Source: Lysobacterales bacterium (lineage in GTDB: Bacteria; Pseudomonadota; Gammaproteobacteria; Xanthomonadales; Ahniellaceae). Taken from it: DNA of 64,000 nucleotides. Shown in pieces: positions 21,701 to 29,842 of the stretch (its first letter is position 1; every line of letters begins with the position of its first letter). The stretch covers positions 992,001 to 1,056,000 of the forward strand of contig JADJCM010000001.1 of NCBI GenBank assembly GCA_016703225.1, given 5' to 3'. A program made the position numbers and the translations under genes. Below the pieces are notes generated by a model, which was given only the letters and a program-made list of their open reading frames with translations, did no database searches and had not been told where the DNA came from.

Positions 21701-22810
21701 ATGAACCCGATTCCCGTTCGTCTGTTCGTCCTGCTGCTGTGCAGCGGCGCCGCGTTCGCCGAAGCACCGGAGCGCGCCGTGTTCGAGCCACCGCTGCACG
21801 AAGGCCATCGCGTCGATGTCTGCCGGCTCTGGAGCCAGGGCTGCGGCCAGCCCGCAGCCGACTACTTCTGCGAGTTGCAGCACTACACGCAGGCGTTCGC
21901 ATTCGAAGTCGATGCCGACATCGGCGCCAGCACGCCGACACGCACACTCGAAGACGGCCGCGTCTGCGACCAGGCCTTCTGCGACGGCTTCCGCTCGATC
22001 ACCTGCAGTGGCCCCAAACCTGGCGCCGCCGGCGAGGAACCATCGTTCCCGCCCGGCGTCGTGGATCCGCCACCGCCACCGCCACCGCCACCGCCACCGC
22101 CACCGCCTCCGCCTCCGCCTCCGCCGGAACCCGCCGCGCCGCCGGCGCCCGCTGCCGAGCCGCCGTGGACCGCGAAAGACGTGATCGACCCGCGCATCGA
22201 CGTGCAGGCGCAGTACGCGCTGTTCCGTCTGTTCAGGGGCACGCCGCTGCAGCGCGTCGAGGCCTCGCAGTTGCTCTCCGCGATCCAGGCCGGCGTCGTG
22301 CTCGGCGTCTACCAGCACGACCAGAAGGTGCCGGCGCTGCGCGCGCAGGAACTGGGCAGCTGGTGGGGCGAATTGCTGCCCGCCGGCGCCGAGGGCAGGT
22401 GCGTGGTCGAACCGGTCGGCAAGCCGGCGCTGATCGCCATGCGCCGAGGCACCCCGACCGACACCGCCCGCTACGACGCCGCGTTGCTCGATGCCTGGCG
22501 CGACTGCAGCATCGCCATCCACGCGCCGGTGCGGCCCTACCAGTCCGGCGCGCACGGTGAGCCGGGCAACACCGGCGTCGAGCATTCCTGTGCCGGCGCC
22601 GAGCAGCTGGCCGCGGCGCTGCAGGCCTGCGCGGACCTGCGCCAACGCAAGGTCGACGGCTGCAAGCGCATGTATCTGATCCGTGCCGACGGAAACCCCG
22701 ATTTCGCCGAGCAGCTGGAACTGGCCGAGGGCATCCAGGGGGGCTGTGTCGGCCGCTTCGATGCCCTGCACGCCAGTTGCGAACAGACTGCGCACGCCAT
22801 GTGTCGATAG
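21701..22810 (+). CDS. Secreted Cys-rich protein with a 20-proline linker
   Basis: 369 residues. Signal peptide MNPIPVRLFVLLLCSGAAFA is followed by a small Cys-rich region (CRLWSQGCGQPAADYFCELQ, CDQAFCDGFRSITC). A run of 20 prolines (about residues 123-142) then leads to a C-terminal globular domain of about 210 residues with Cys pairs (CSIAIHAP, CAGAEQLAAALQACADLRQR). The proline run is encoded by an in-frame CCRCCG hexamer repeat (22067-22126), prone to length change without frameshift. The gene begins 1 nt after the previous stop. It is exported and probably cell-surface or extracellular; family not recognised. Confidence 0.65.
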   Translation: MNPIPVRLFVLLLCSGAAFAEAPERAVFEPPLHEGHRVDVCRLWSQGCGQPAADYFCELQHYTQAFAFEVDADIGASTPTRTLEDGRVCDQAFCDGFRSITCSGPKPGAAGEEPSFPPGVVDPPPPPPPPPPPPPPPPPPPPEPAAPPAPAAEPPWTAKDVIDPRIDVQAQYALFRLFRGTPLQRVEASQLLSAIQAGVVLGVYQHDQKVPALRAQELGSWWGELLPAGAEGRCVVEPVGKPALIAMRRGTPTDTARYDAALLDAWRDCSIAIHAPVRPYQSGAHGEPGNTGVEHSCAGAEQLAAALQACADLRQRKVDGCKRMYLIRADGNPDFAEQLELAEGIQGGCVGRFDALHASCEQTAHAMCR

Positions 22811-22828
22811 CCTGCTGCACTGCCCACA

Positions 22829-25543
22829 ATGGCGACACCGGAACTCCGCCCCGTGAACACCTTCTCGCTGAATGCCCTGCGCACAGGCCTGTGTGCACTG
22901 AGCCTGCTGGCCTCGACCGCGCATGCCGACTGGCCGCCGCCGGTACCCGCCGAGATCGTGCTGGAGCTGCGCAACGCGGCACCGACCGCACGCAATGATG
23001 AACTCGCCATCGGCGGCGTGCCGTTGCCGCGCGCGCTCGACGTGCACGACCTGCAGGGCCTGGCGGTGGTCGATGCGCAAGGCGTCGCGGTGCCGGCCGG
23101 TTTCCGTGTGCTGGCGCGCTGGCACGCCGCACGCGACGACCTCGCCGCGCCGATCCAGTGGCTGCAGGTGCGGTTCCTGGCAGACGTGCCGGCCGCCGGC
23201 AGTGCGCACTATCGGCTGCGCGTCGACGGCAGCATCGCCAATCCAGCGCCGGCGCAAGCGCTGGTGCTGAGCCAGGTCGGCGCGCAGTGGCAGATCGACA
23301 CCGGCGTCGCGCGCTTCTTCCTCGGTGCCAGCGCGGCGCGCGTGCTGGATCGCATCGAGGCCCCGCCGGGCACGCTGCTGGTCGATTCCGCCATCGCCTC
23401 GGCCACCGTCGACGGCCAACTCGCCAGCGGCTTCGCCAGTCTGCGCAGCGTGGTCGTCGAGCACGCCGATGCGCTCGGCGCAGTGCTGCGCGTGGAAGGA
23501 ACGTTCGCGCACCCGGCGCTCGGTGACGGGCTGGTCAGCGGTGGCCGAAGGCTGGAGTTCGCCGCCGGTTCCGCGGCGGTGAGCGTGCGCGACTGGATCG
23601 ACTGGGAAGGCGACCGTTGCGGCATCGGCAACCTGGCCTGCGATGGCACGCCGAACGCGCGCGAGCTGCAGCGCTGGCGCGTGGCGCTGACTCCCGCGCT
23701 CGGTGGCGCCCGCACCCTCACGCTGCTGGCGCAGCCGGGGCAAGCTGCGGTCAGCGCAGCGGCCAATCCCGGCGCCAGCGCCGAGCTGCGCCAACTGCGC
23801 CGCGCGCAGCGACTGCTGCCGCAGCAGTACACGCTCGCGGCTCCGGGTCAGCCGGTGCAGCAGGGCGTGCGTGCCGATACCGGTGCGCTGCTGCTGTCGG
23901 GCAACGAGGGCCGCGTCGGCATCGCGCTGGCACAGATGGCCGACTTCGAGCCGCAGGCATTGCGTCTGCTGGCGGACGGCACGGTTGCCGCAGACCTCGC
24001 CGACGACGGCGTCTGGCTCGGCGCGCGCCAGGGCAGCTACGCCGTGTATCGACTCGGCGCCTGGCCGTTGACGACCACAGTCGACCAGGCGCTCGCTGAA
24101 CTGCGCCTGGCGCTGGACCAACCGCTCTGGGTACTCGCGGCAGCGCAGTGGATCGCCGCATCGGAAGCCACCGAGGAGTTTCCGGTGGGCCCACTGCTGC
24201 CGGCGCTGTCCGGCTACGACGGCGTGCTCGACGACCTGATCGCGCGCTCGCAGTCGCTGCGCCGCGACCGCGGCCTCGAAGGCCTGCAGACGCATGGCCT
24301 GTTTCCGCGAGAGTGGGGCAATCCGATCGGCAGCGACGAGATCGATTGCGGCGACGACCCGACCCCGACGCAGGACTGGGACGATCCTTACTGGTGCGCC
24401 AGCTGGACCGACTATCACAACACCAGCATGAGCGCCTGGGTGCACGCCTGGCGCCACGGCGATCCGTCCGCGCTGCGCAGCATCGCCGTGCCCGCCGCCC
24501 TGCGCATGCTGCACACGCAACTGCAACGCTGCGCGCCCGATGACCCGTTCTTCCATTGCGGCCAGGTGCCGACCGGCTACGGCGGCTATCGCGCCAACAA
24601 CAATGGTTCGCACCAGTACATCGAGAGCCTGGTGCAGTACTACTGGCTGAGCGGCGACGACAGCGTGGTCGAGCGACTGCTACAGGGCGCGCGCGCGCGT
24701 CGCGGGTTCCTGTGTCCGGCGCGCGGCAGTGAGCCGCCGGGGCCGGTGTGCGCCGCCACCACGCCGATCGCCGACCCCTGGGCCGGGCTCAACGACCGCG
24801 TCGCGGTGCAGGCCTATCAGATGTTCCGCCTGGTCGGCCTCACCGCCGATGCCAGCTTCCTCGCCGACTGGAGCAGCAACAGCGCACGCGCGCTGACGCA
24901 GAACTTCGCGCTGCTGCAGTCCGGCGGCCAGGCGCTCGGCTTCACCGAGCCCTCCGGCGGCGGCGATACCAGCAGCATCGGCGGCGCCGGCAGCTACTAC
25001 ACGACGCAGCTGTGGATGGCCTCGGTGTACGACTTCAACCAGCTGCAACGACTGCGCATCGACAGCAACGACGCGGCCCTCGGGCAACCACCGGTGAACC
25101 CGTCGGCAGCGATCGACGGTTGGGCGCGCACCCTGCTGGCCGCCGCCAGCGTCGCGCCCGGCGGCAACGGCAGCGCGTTCGGCGTCTGGCCCAACGAACT
25201 GCGTTTCACCTTCAGCGGCGCGCGCATCGGCGGCACGCTGACGCCACCGCTGGAGGCGGGCTGGGCGCCGGGCCCGGCGCCGCAGCCCTGCGACGACCGC
25301 TGCCTCTACGACTCGGGCAAGGCCAGCCTCGGCGCCTCGCTGGCGCGCTCGGCCGACGCGCTCGGCGACAGCGCCATGCGCCAGATGGCCCTCGATCTCA
25401 GCACGCTGACGCTGCAGGTGATCGGCCAGCTGCCGCAGCCGATGAACAAGGCCACCGGACTGTACTTCGGCCGGTTGCACGCCGCCGTGGCGCGGCTGTC
25501 GCAGGACAACGCCAATCCGATCTTCGGCGATGGGTTCGAGTAG
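22829..25543 (+). CDS. Secreted PcRGLX/YetA-like RIFT-barrel protein, DGFE terminus
   Basis: 904 residues with a signal peptide within the first 35 (NALRTGLCALSLLASTAHA). The N-terminal beta-rich part (ELRNAAPTARNDELAIGGVP ... VQVDA-like barrels) resembles the RIFT barrel of PcRGLX/YetA proteins. The central part is helical and barrel-like (WCASWTDYHNTSMSAWVHAW, YGGYRANNNGSHQYIESLVQ), as in glycan-degrading lyases and hydrolases of that family. It ends IFGDGFE. A rhamnogalacturonan- or other polysaccharide-lyase role is possible but unproven. ATG 22829 is given; a GTG at 22853, nearer the signal peptide, is an alternative start. It follows the previous gene by 18 bp. Confidence 0.65.
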   Translation: MATPELRPVNTFSLNALRTGLCALSLLASTAHADWPPPVPAEIVLELRNAAPTARNDELAIGGVPLPRALDVHDLQGLAVVDAQGVAVPAGFRVLARWHAARDDLAAPIQWLQVRFLADVPAAGSAHYRLRVDGSIANPAPAQALVLSQVGAQWQIDTGVARFFLGASAARVLDRIEAPPGTLLVDSAIASATVDGQLASGFASLRSVVVEHADALGAVLRVEGTFAHPALGDGLVSGGRRLEFAAGSAAVSVRDWIDWEGDRCGIGNLACDGTPNARELQRWRVALTPALGGARTLTLLAQPGQAAVSAAANPGASAELRQLRRAQRLLPQQYTLAAPGQPVQQGVRADTGALLLSGNEGRVGIALAQMADFEPQALRLLADGTVAADLADDGVWLGARQGSYAVYRLGAWPLTTTVDQALAELRLALDQPLWVLAAAQWIAASEATEEFPVGPLLPALSGYDGVLDDLIARSQSLRRDRGLEGLQTHGLFPREWGNPIGSDEIDCGDDPTPTQDWDDPYWCASWTDYHNTSMSAWVHAWRHGDPSALRSIAVPAALRMLHTQLQRCAPDDPFFHCGQVPTGYGGYRANNNGSHQYIESLVQYYWLSGDDSVVERLLQGARARRGFLCPARGSEPPGPVCAATTPIADPWAGLNDRVAVQAYQMFRLVGLTADASFLADWSSNSARALTQNFALLQSGGQALGFTEPSGGGDTSSIGGAGSYYTTQLWMASVYDFNQLQRLRIDSNDAALGQPPVNPSAAIDGWARTLLAAASVAPGGNGSAFGVWPNELRFTFSGARIGGTLTPPLEAGWAPGPAPQPCDDRCLYDSGKASLGASLARSADALGDSAMRQMALDLSTLTLQVIGQLPQPMNKATGLYFGRLHAAVARLSQDNANPIFGDGFE

Positions 25544-25560
25544 GGGTGGTTGCCAGCGCA

Positions 25561-25695
25561 GAGCGTTCGGCTAAAGCCGAACCCACCAGGGCCGAACCCA
25601 CTGGGGCTGAACCCACTGGGGCTGAACCCACTGGGGCTGAACCCACTGGGGCTGAACCCACTGGGGCTGAACCCACCAGGGCTGAACCCACCAGG
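25561..25695. repeat. REP element grown into a 15-bp minisatellite
   Basis: GAGCGTTCGGCTAAAGCCGA begins a REP of the same family as the cluster at 36754-36870 (there with GAGCGTCCGGCTAAAGCCGG). From 25576 the 15-bp unit GCYGAACCCACYRGG is repeated eight times without spacers to 25695. The unit is the right end of the REP. Because 15 is a multiple of 3 the array is open in several frames, but no gene is implied. Confidence 0.8.
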
Positions 25696-25753
25696 GACGC
25701 TTCTTCCGGCAAGCGATCATGTTCGAACTACAATGACCCGTTTTCGACAATAA

Positions 25754-25771
25754 TGGATCATTCCTGATCCA
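25754..25771. promoter_or_regulatory. Probable HipB-type operator
   Basis: Inverted repeat TGGATCA-TTCC-TGATCCA, 13 bp upstream of the hipB-like ATG and in the region where the promoter must lie. TACAAT at 25729-25734 could be a -10 box. HipB-type antitoxins bind such palindromes to autoregulate. Confidence 0.55.
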
Positions 25772-25784
25772 TGAAGTCGTTGCG

Positions 25785-26099
25785 ATGCCCAGCCCGCCAT
25801 CGCCGCTGTCCTGGCACACCCCGGCGCAGATCCAGGCGCAGCTGGCGACACGTCTGCGCGCCCTGCGTTTGCGCCTTTGCTGGACGCAGGCGACCCTGGC
25901 CGCCCGTGCCGGCGTGTCGCTGCCGACGGTGCGCCGCTTCGAGCGCGACGGCCAGACCACGCTCGGCAATTTCCTGCGCCTGACGCACGCGCTCGGCGCG
26001 CTCGACGAACTGGCCGAACTGTTCGCGTCGCCCGCGCTGCGCTCGCTCGATGAACTGGCGCGGGCCGCGGCACCATTGCGGTTGCGGGGACGGCGATGA
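25785..26099 (+). CDS. hipB: HipB-like XRE antitoxin / repressor
   Basis: 104-residue DNA-binding protein with an HTH_3 domain at about residues 20-75 (LRLRLCWTQATLAARAGVSL, PTVRRFERDGQTTLGNFLRL). It precedes hipA and overlaps it by ATGA. In the HipBA system HipB neutralises HipA and represses the operon through palindromic operators; one lies at 25754-25771. Its basic Pro/Arg-rich C-terminus is short. The symbol is given by position and family; sequence identity to E. coli HipB is low. ATG 25785 lacks a strong ribosome site. Confidence 0.8.
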   Translation: MPSPPSPLSWHTPAQIQAQLATRLRALRLRLCWTQATLAARAGVSLPTVRRFERDGQTTLGNFLRLTHALGALDELAELFASPALRSLDELARAAAPLRLRGRR

Positions 26100-27316
26100 A
26101 ACAGATCGAGGTGCGGCTGCAGTTTGCCGCCGATCACGTGCTGCACGTCGGCCGCCTGGCAGAGACCGGGCGCCATCTCTACTTCGAGTACGACTCCGCA
26201 TTCGTTGCGCGCGGCCTGCAGATCTCGCCGTTCAAGCTGCCGCTGCAGCCGGGCGCGATCGAACATCGCGACCGCGCCTTCGGTGCGCTGCCCGGCGTGT
26301 TCGATGACTCGCTGCCCGATGGCTGGGGCCGATTGTTGATGGATCGGCACTTCCGTCGCCAGGGACTCGATCCGGAGCGCGTGTCGGCGCTGGATCGCCT
26401 GACCTGGCTCGGCACGCGCAGCCTCGGCGCGCTCACCTATCACCCGCCGCTTGATGCCGCGGGCGCCGGTGCGGAGCCGCTCGACTTGCGGCTGCTGCTG
26501 CGCCACGCCGGCGAGGTGCTTGCGGGCGAAGCGCGCGAAGTGCTGCCACAACTGCTGCGTGTCGGCGGCTCGCCCGCGGGCGCGCACCCGAAGGTGCTGG
26601 TCGGCCTGCGCGGCGATCAGGTGCTCTCCGGCGCCGATGAACTGCCGGACGGATTCCGTCACTGGCTGGTGAAGTTTGCCGCGCGCGGTGAATTGGCCGA
26701 CGCCGGCCCGATCGAGCACGCCTACGCGCAGATGGCCACCGCTGCCGGCATCGACCTGCCGCCGACCCGGCTGATCACGCTCAGCGCCAGGCGTCGCTGC
26801 TTCGCCGTGCAGCGCTTCGACCGTCTGCCCGGTGGCCGGCGCCTGCACCTGCACAGCCTGGCCAACCTGCTGCATGCAGACTTTCGCGTGCCGAGTCTCG
26901 ACTATGCCGACCTGTTCCGCGCCACCCAGGTGCTGACGCGCAACCACGGAGACCTGCTGCGCGCGTTCCGGCGCATGCTGTTCAACATCGCCGCACACAA
27001 TCGCGACGATCACGGCAAGAACTTCGCCTTCTTGATGGATGCGGACGGCCGGTGGGCGCTCTCTCCTGCTTACGACGTGGTGTTCAGCCATGGCCCCGGC
27101 GGCGAGCACAGCACCACGGTGGCTGGCGAGGGGCGCGCGCCGACGATCGCTCACGCAGAGACCCTGGCGCGACAGCACGGCCTGCGCCCACGCGAACTGG
27201 CGACTATGCGCGAGGCCGTCAACGCCGCCATCGCCCGCTGGCCCGAATTCGCCGACACTTCCGGCTGCAGCGCCAAGGCCGCCCGCGAAGTCGCCGCGCA
27301 CCTGCGCTTGCTGTAG
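26096..27316 (+). CDS. hipA: HipA-like serine/threonine kinase toxin
   Basis: 406-residue kinase of the HipA family. The N-terminal HipA_N region contains FGALPGVFDDSLPDGWGRLL. The kinase core has the Gly-rich GGSPAGAHPKVLVG, HWLVKF, FAVQRFDRLPGG, catalytic loop NIAAHNRDDHGKNFAF and metal site LSPAYDVVFS. E. coli HipA phosphorylates glutamyl-tRNA synthetase and triggers dormancy; paralogues target other tRNA synthetases, so the target here is open. Full length and with all key motifs, it is probably active. It is co-translated with the HipB-like gene (ATGA). A 232-bp gap without evident genes follows (27317-27548). Confidence 0.88.
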   Translation: MKQIEVRLQFAADHVLHVGRLAETGRHLYFEYDSAFVARGLQISPFKLPLQPGAIEHRDRAFGALPGVFDDSLPDGWGRLLMDRHFRRQGLDPERVSALDRLTWLGTRSLGALTYHPPLDAAGAGAEPLDLRLLLRHAGEVLAGEAREVLPQLLRVGGSPAGAHPKVLVGLRGDQVLSGADELPDGFRHWLVKFAARGELADAGPIEHAYAQMATAAGIDLPPTRLITLSARRRCFAVQRFDRLPGGRRLHLHSLANLLHADFRVPSLDYADLFRATQVLTRNHGDLLRAFRRMLFNIAAHNRDDHGKNFAFLMDADGRWALSPAYDVVFSHGPGGEHSTTVAGEGRAPTIAHAETLARQHGLRPRELATMREAVNAAIARWPEFADTSGCSAKAAREVAAHLRLL

Positions 27317-27548
27317 TGCTGGCAGACGGCGCGCCGCTGGCCCATCCCTCGCGCCGCACCTCGAAGCCATGGCGCGCCCCGCGCAGCCTGACCTGCGGTG
27401 CGGATCACGAGGACGCGATCCGGATCCACTGCGCCTGCCGCCTGGGCGACGCCGGGGCACACAACAATTGGCCTTGAAAGTTCTATCCTTCCGCTGTCCG
27501 TGGCACCGTCAGGCGATCTCTTCGAAACAGACATCCAGGGGGGGGCAC

Positions 27549-29792
27549 ATGCGCATCTTCGTTCTGGCCATTGCATGGGCGTGGGCCGCCACGTGGGCGG
27601 TTGCGGGACTGGCGCAGGCGCCGCTGGCGAAACCGGATCTGCCGCTGCTCGTCAACGGCCACGTGCGGGCCGTGGCGCCGCTCGCCGACGGCAGCGTGGT
27701 GATCGGTGGCTCGTTCTCGATGGTCAACTCCGTGCCGCGCACTCATCTGGCCAAGCTCGCGCCGGACGGAACGCTCGATCCGGACTGGGCGCCGCAGCTC
27801 AACAACGAAGTCCGCGCCCTGGCCACGGATGCCGCCGGCAATGTCTACGTGGGCGGCAACTTCACCGAAGTGAACGGGCAAACGCGCACGTTCCTGGTCC
27901 GGCTCTCCACCAGCGGCAGCGGCGCGCTGGATCCGGTCTGGAACCCGCAAGTGCTCGGCAGCGTGAACGCGGTGATCCTCGATGGCTTCGGCAACGTCTT
28001 GGTCGGCGGCATCTTCTCGACGATCGGCGCGGTGAGCCGGCCGCATATCGCCCGACTGTCCAGCGCTGGCGCGGGCCTGGTGGACCCGATCTGGAACCCG
28101 TCGCCCGATGGGGTCGTGACCGAGATCGCCCTCGGTCCCGCAGGCAGCGTGCTGGTCGCGGGCGGGTTCGGCAACATCGGCGGTCAGGCGCGGGTGAACC
28201 TCGCCAAGGTGTCCGAGTCCGGCGCGGGCCTGGCCGATCCGACCTGGGACCCGGGACTCGCTGCCAACGCGCAGATCGACGCGCTGGCCACCGACGGGTC
28301 CGGCCGCGTCTATGTCGGCGGCTACTTCACGACCATCGGCGGCGCGACCCGACCCAACCTCGCCCGGCTGTCGGGCAGCGGCACTGGCGCGGCCGATGCC
28401 TGGGCCCCCGGCGCGGGCGGATTCGTCCTGGACGTTGCCATCGGGCCGGACGGGATGATCTACGCGGTCGGCGATTTCGTCGTCGTCAACGGCAGCATGT
28501 ACGTCAACGGCATTGCGCGGTTCTCGCCCACCACTGCCGACGTGGACCCGAACTGGCGGCCGCTAACGACTGGCAGCAGCCCCATGGTGGTGAATTTTGC
28601 GGCCGATGGCGACGCATTGATCGGCGGAGCCTTCAGGTCCATCGAGGGCCAGGAAGCCGCCGGGTTCGTTCGCATCGATGCGGCGGCACCGAATGTGGTG
28701 CTCGCGGCGTCGACCGACCAACCGGGGAGTGGGATGGCGGTGTTGCGCCAGGCAGATGGCGGCCTGGTGGTGGGCGGACGCTTCTGGAAGGTCGGCAGCG
28801 TGCTCCGCAACGGCCTGGCGCGATTCCGGCCCGATGGCGCGCTGGATCTGGATTGGGATCCCGCACCGAACGGGAGCATCGTGTATGCGCTGGCGCAGGA
28901 TGCGTCGGGTCGGGTCTACATCGGCGGTGACTTCACCACGATCGGCGGCGCGGCGCGCAGCCGGTTGGCCCGCTACGCGTGGACCGGCGGCGTCGGAACC
29001 CTGGACCCGGACTGGGACCCGCAGCCCAACGGGGCCGTGCTGGCCCTGGCGGTCGACACGGACGGCAGCGTCTACGCGGGCGGGGGCTTCTCCCAGATCG
29101 GCGGCCTGGCGCGCACCTACATCGCCAAGCTTTCGGGCACAGGCAGCGGCTCGGCGGTGGCCGGCTGGAACGGCTCGGCAGACGAGCGCGTGTTGGCACT
29201 CGCGATCGCGCCCACCGGAGAGGTCCATGCGGGCGCCTTCTTCAGCAGCATCGGCGGCCAGCCCCTCCCGTTTCTGGCCAGACTCTCGGGCACCACGGGC
29301 GCCGCCGATCCGATCTGGGCGCCAACGCCGGACCACGGGGTCCGCGACATCCTGATCGGCGCCGACGGCTCGATCTATGTCGCGGGCGCATTCACCCAGA
29401 TCGGGCCGTATTCCCGCAACCACCTCGCGCGTATCGTGGCCGCCGGCTCCGGCACCCCCTACGCCGCCTGGAATCCGGCGGCAAATGCCGAAGTCTTCGC
29501 CCTCGCGGCAGACAGCCAGGGCAACATCTACGTCGGTGGCGACTTCAGTATCGTGGGTGGCGAGTCCCGCAGGAGGATCGCCAAACTCTCGGGCATCAAC
29601 ACCGGCGCAGCCGATCCGCAGTGGAACCCAGGGATCCTGGGCAGCTACGGCACCGGCGTCGACGGCCTGGCGGCCAGTGCCGATCGGCTCGACGTCGTCG
29701 GCACCTTCGAACTCACCGGCGGACTGACGCGCGGCAGCATCGCCAGCTTCTCGACCGTCCCCGGATACCTGTTTGCGGATGGGTTTGAGTAG
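27549..29792 (+). CDS. Secreted delta-60 repeat (DUF5122) beta-propeller protein, DGFE terminus
   Basis: 747 residues with a signal peptide (MRIFVLAIAWAWAATWAVAG). The whole mature protein is a chain of about 14 repeats of 45-50 residues: VYVGGNFTEVNGQTRTFLVR, VLVGGIFSTIGAVSRPHIAR, VYIGGDFTTIGGAARSRLAR and so on, each followed by LD(P)xWxP. This is the delta-60/DUF5122 propeller pattern, and it ends GYLFADGFE. Two stacked seven-bladed propellers are plausible. ATG 27549 follows a G-rich tract that can act as ribosome site. It is exported; binding partner and role are unknown. It converges on the nuclease-helicase gene. Confidence 0.8.
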   Translation: MRIFVLAIAWAWAATWAVAGLAQAPLAKPDLPLLVNGHVRAVAPLADGSVVIGGSFSMVNSVPRTHLAKLAPDGTLDPDWAPQLNNEVRALATDAAGNVYVGGNFTEVNGQTRTFLVRLSTSGSGALDPVWNPQVLGSVNAVILDGFGNVLVGGIFSTIGAVSRPHIARLSSAGAGLVDPIWNPSPDGVVTEIALGPAGSVLVAGGFGNIGGQARVNLAKVSESGAGLADPTWDPGLAANAQIDALATDGSGRVYVGGYFTTIGGATRPNLARLSGSGTGAADAWAPGAGGFVLDVAIGPDGMIYAVGDFVVVNGSMYVNGIARFSPTTADVDPNWRPLTTGSSPMVVNFAADGDALIGGAFRSIEGQEAAGFVRIDAAAPNVVLAASTDQPGSGMAVLRQADGGLVVGGRFWKVGSVLRNGLARFRPDGALDLDWDPAPNGSIVYALAQDASGRVYIGGDFTTIGGAARSRLARYAWTGGVGTLDPDWDPQPNGAVLALAVDTDGSVYAGGGFSQIGGLARTYIAKLSGTGSGSAVAGWNGSADERVLALAIAPTGEVHAGAFFSSIGGQPLPFLARLSGTTGAADPIWAPTPDHGVRDILIGADGSIYVAGAFTQIGPYSRNHLARIVAAGSGTPYAAWNPAANAEVFALAADSQGNIYVGGDFSIVGGESRRRIAKLSGINTGAADPQWNPGILGSYGTGVDGLAASADRLDVVGTFELTGGLTRGSIASFSTVPGYLFADGFE

Positions 29793-29842
29793 CGCGGGTC
29801 GGCACCAGTAACTCTCCGGCTACGCGTTCGCTACACGCAGTC

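Noticed and set aside
25576..25695. CRISPR array
   Set aside because: The 15-bp units are contiguous with no spacers and derive from a REP end. No Cas genes are in the window.
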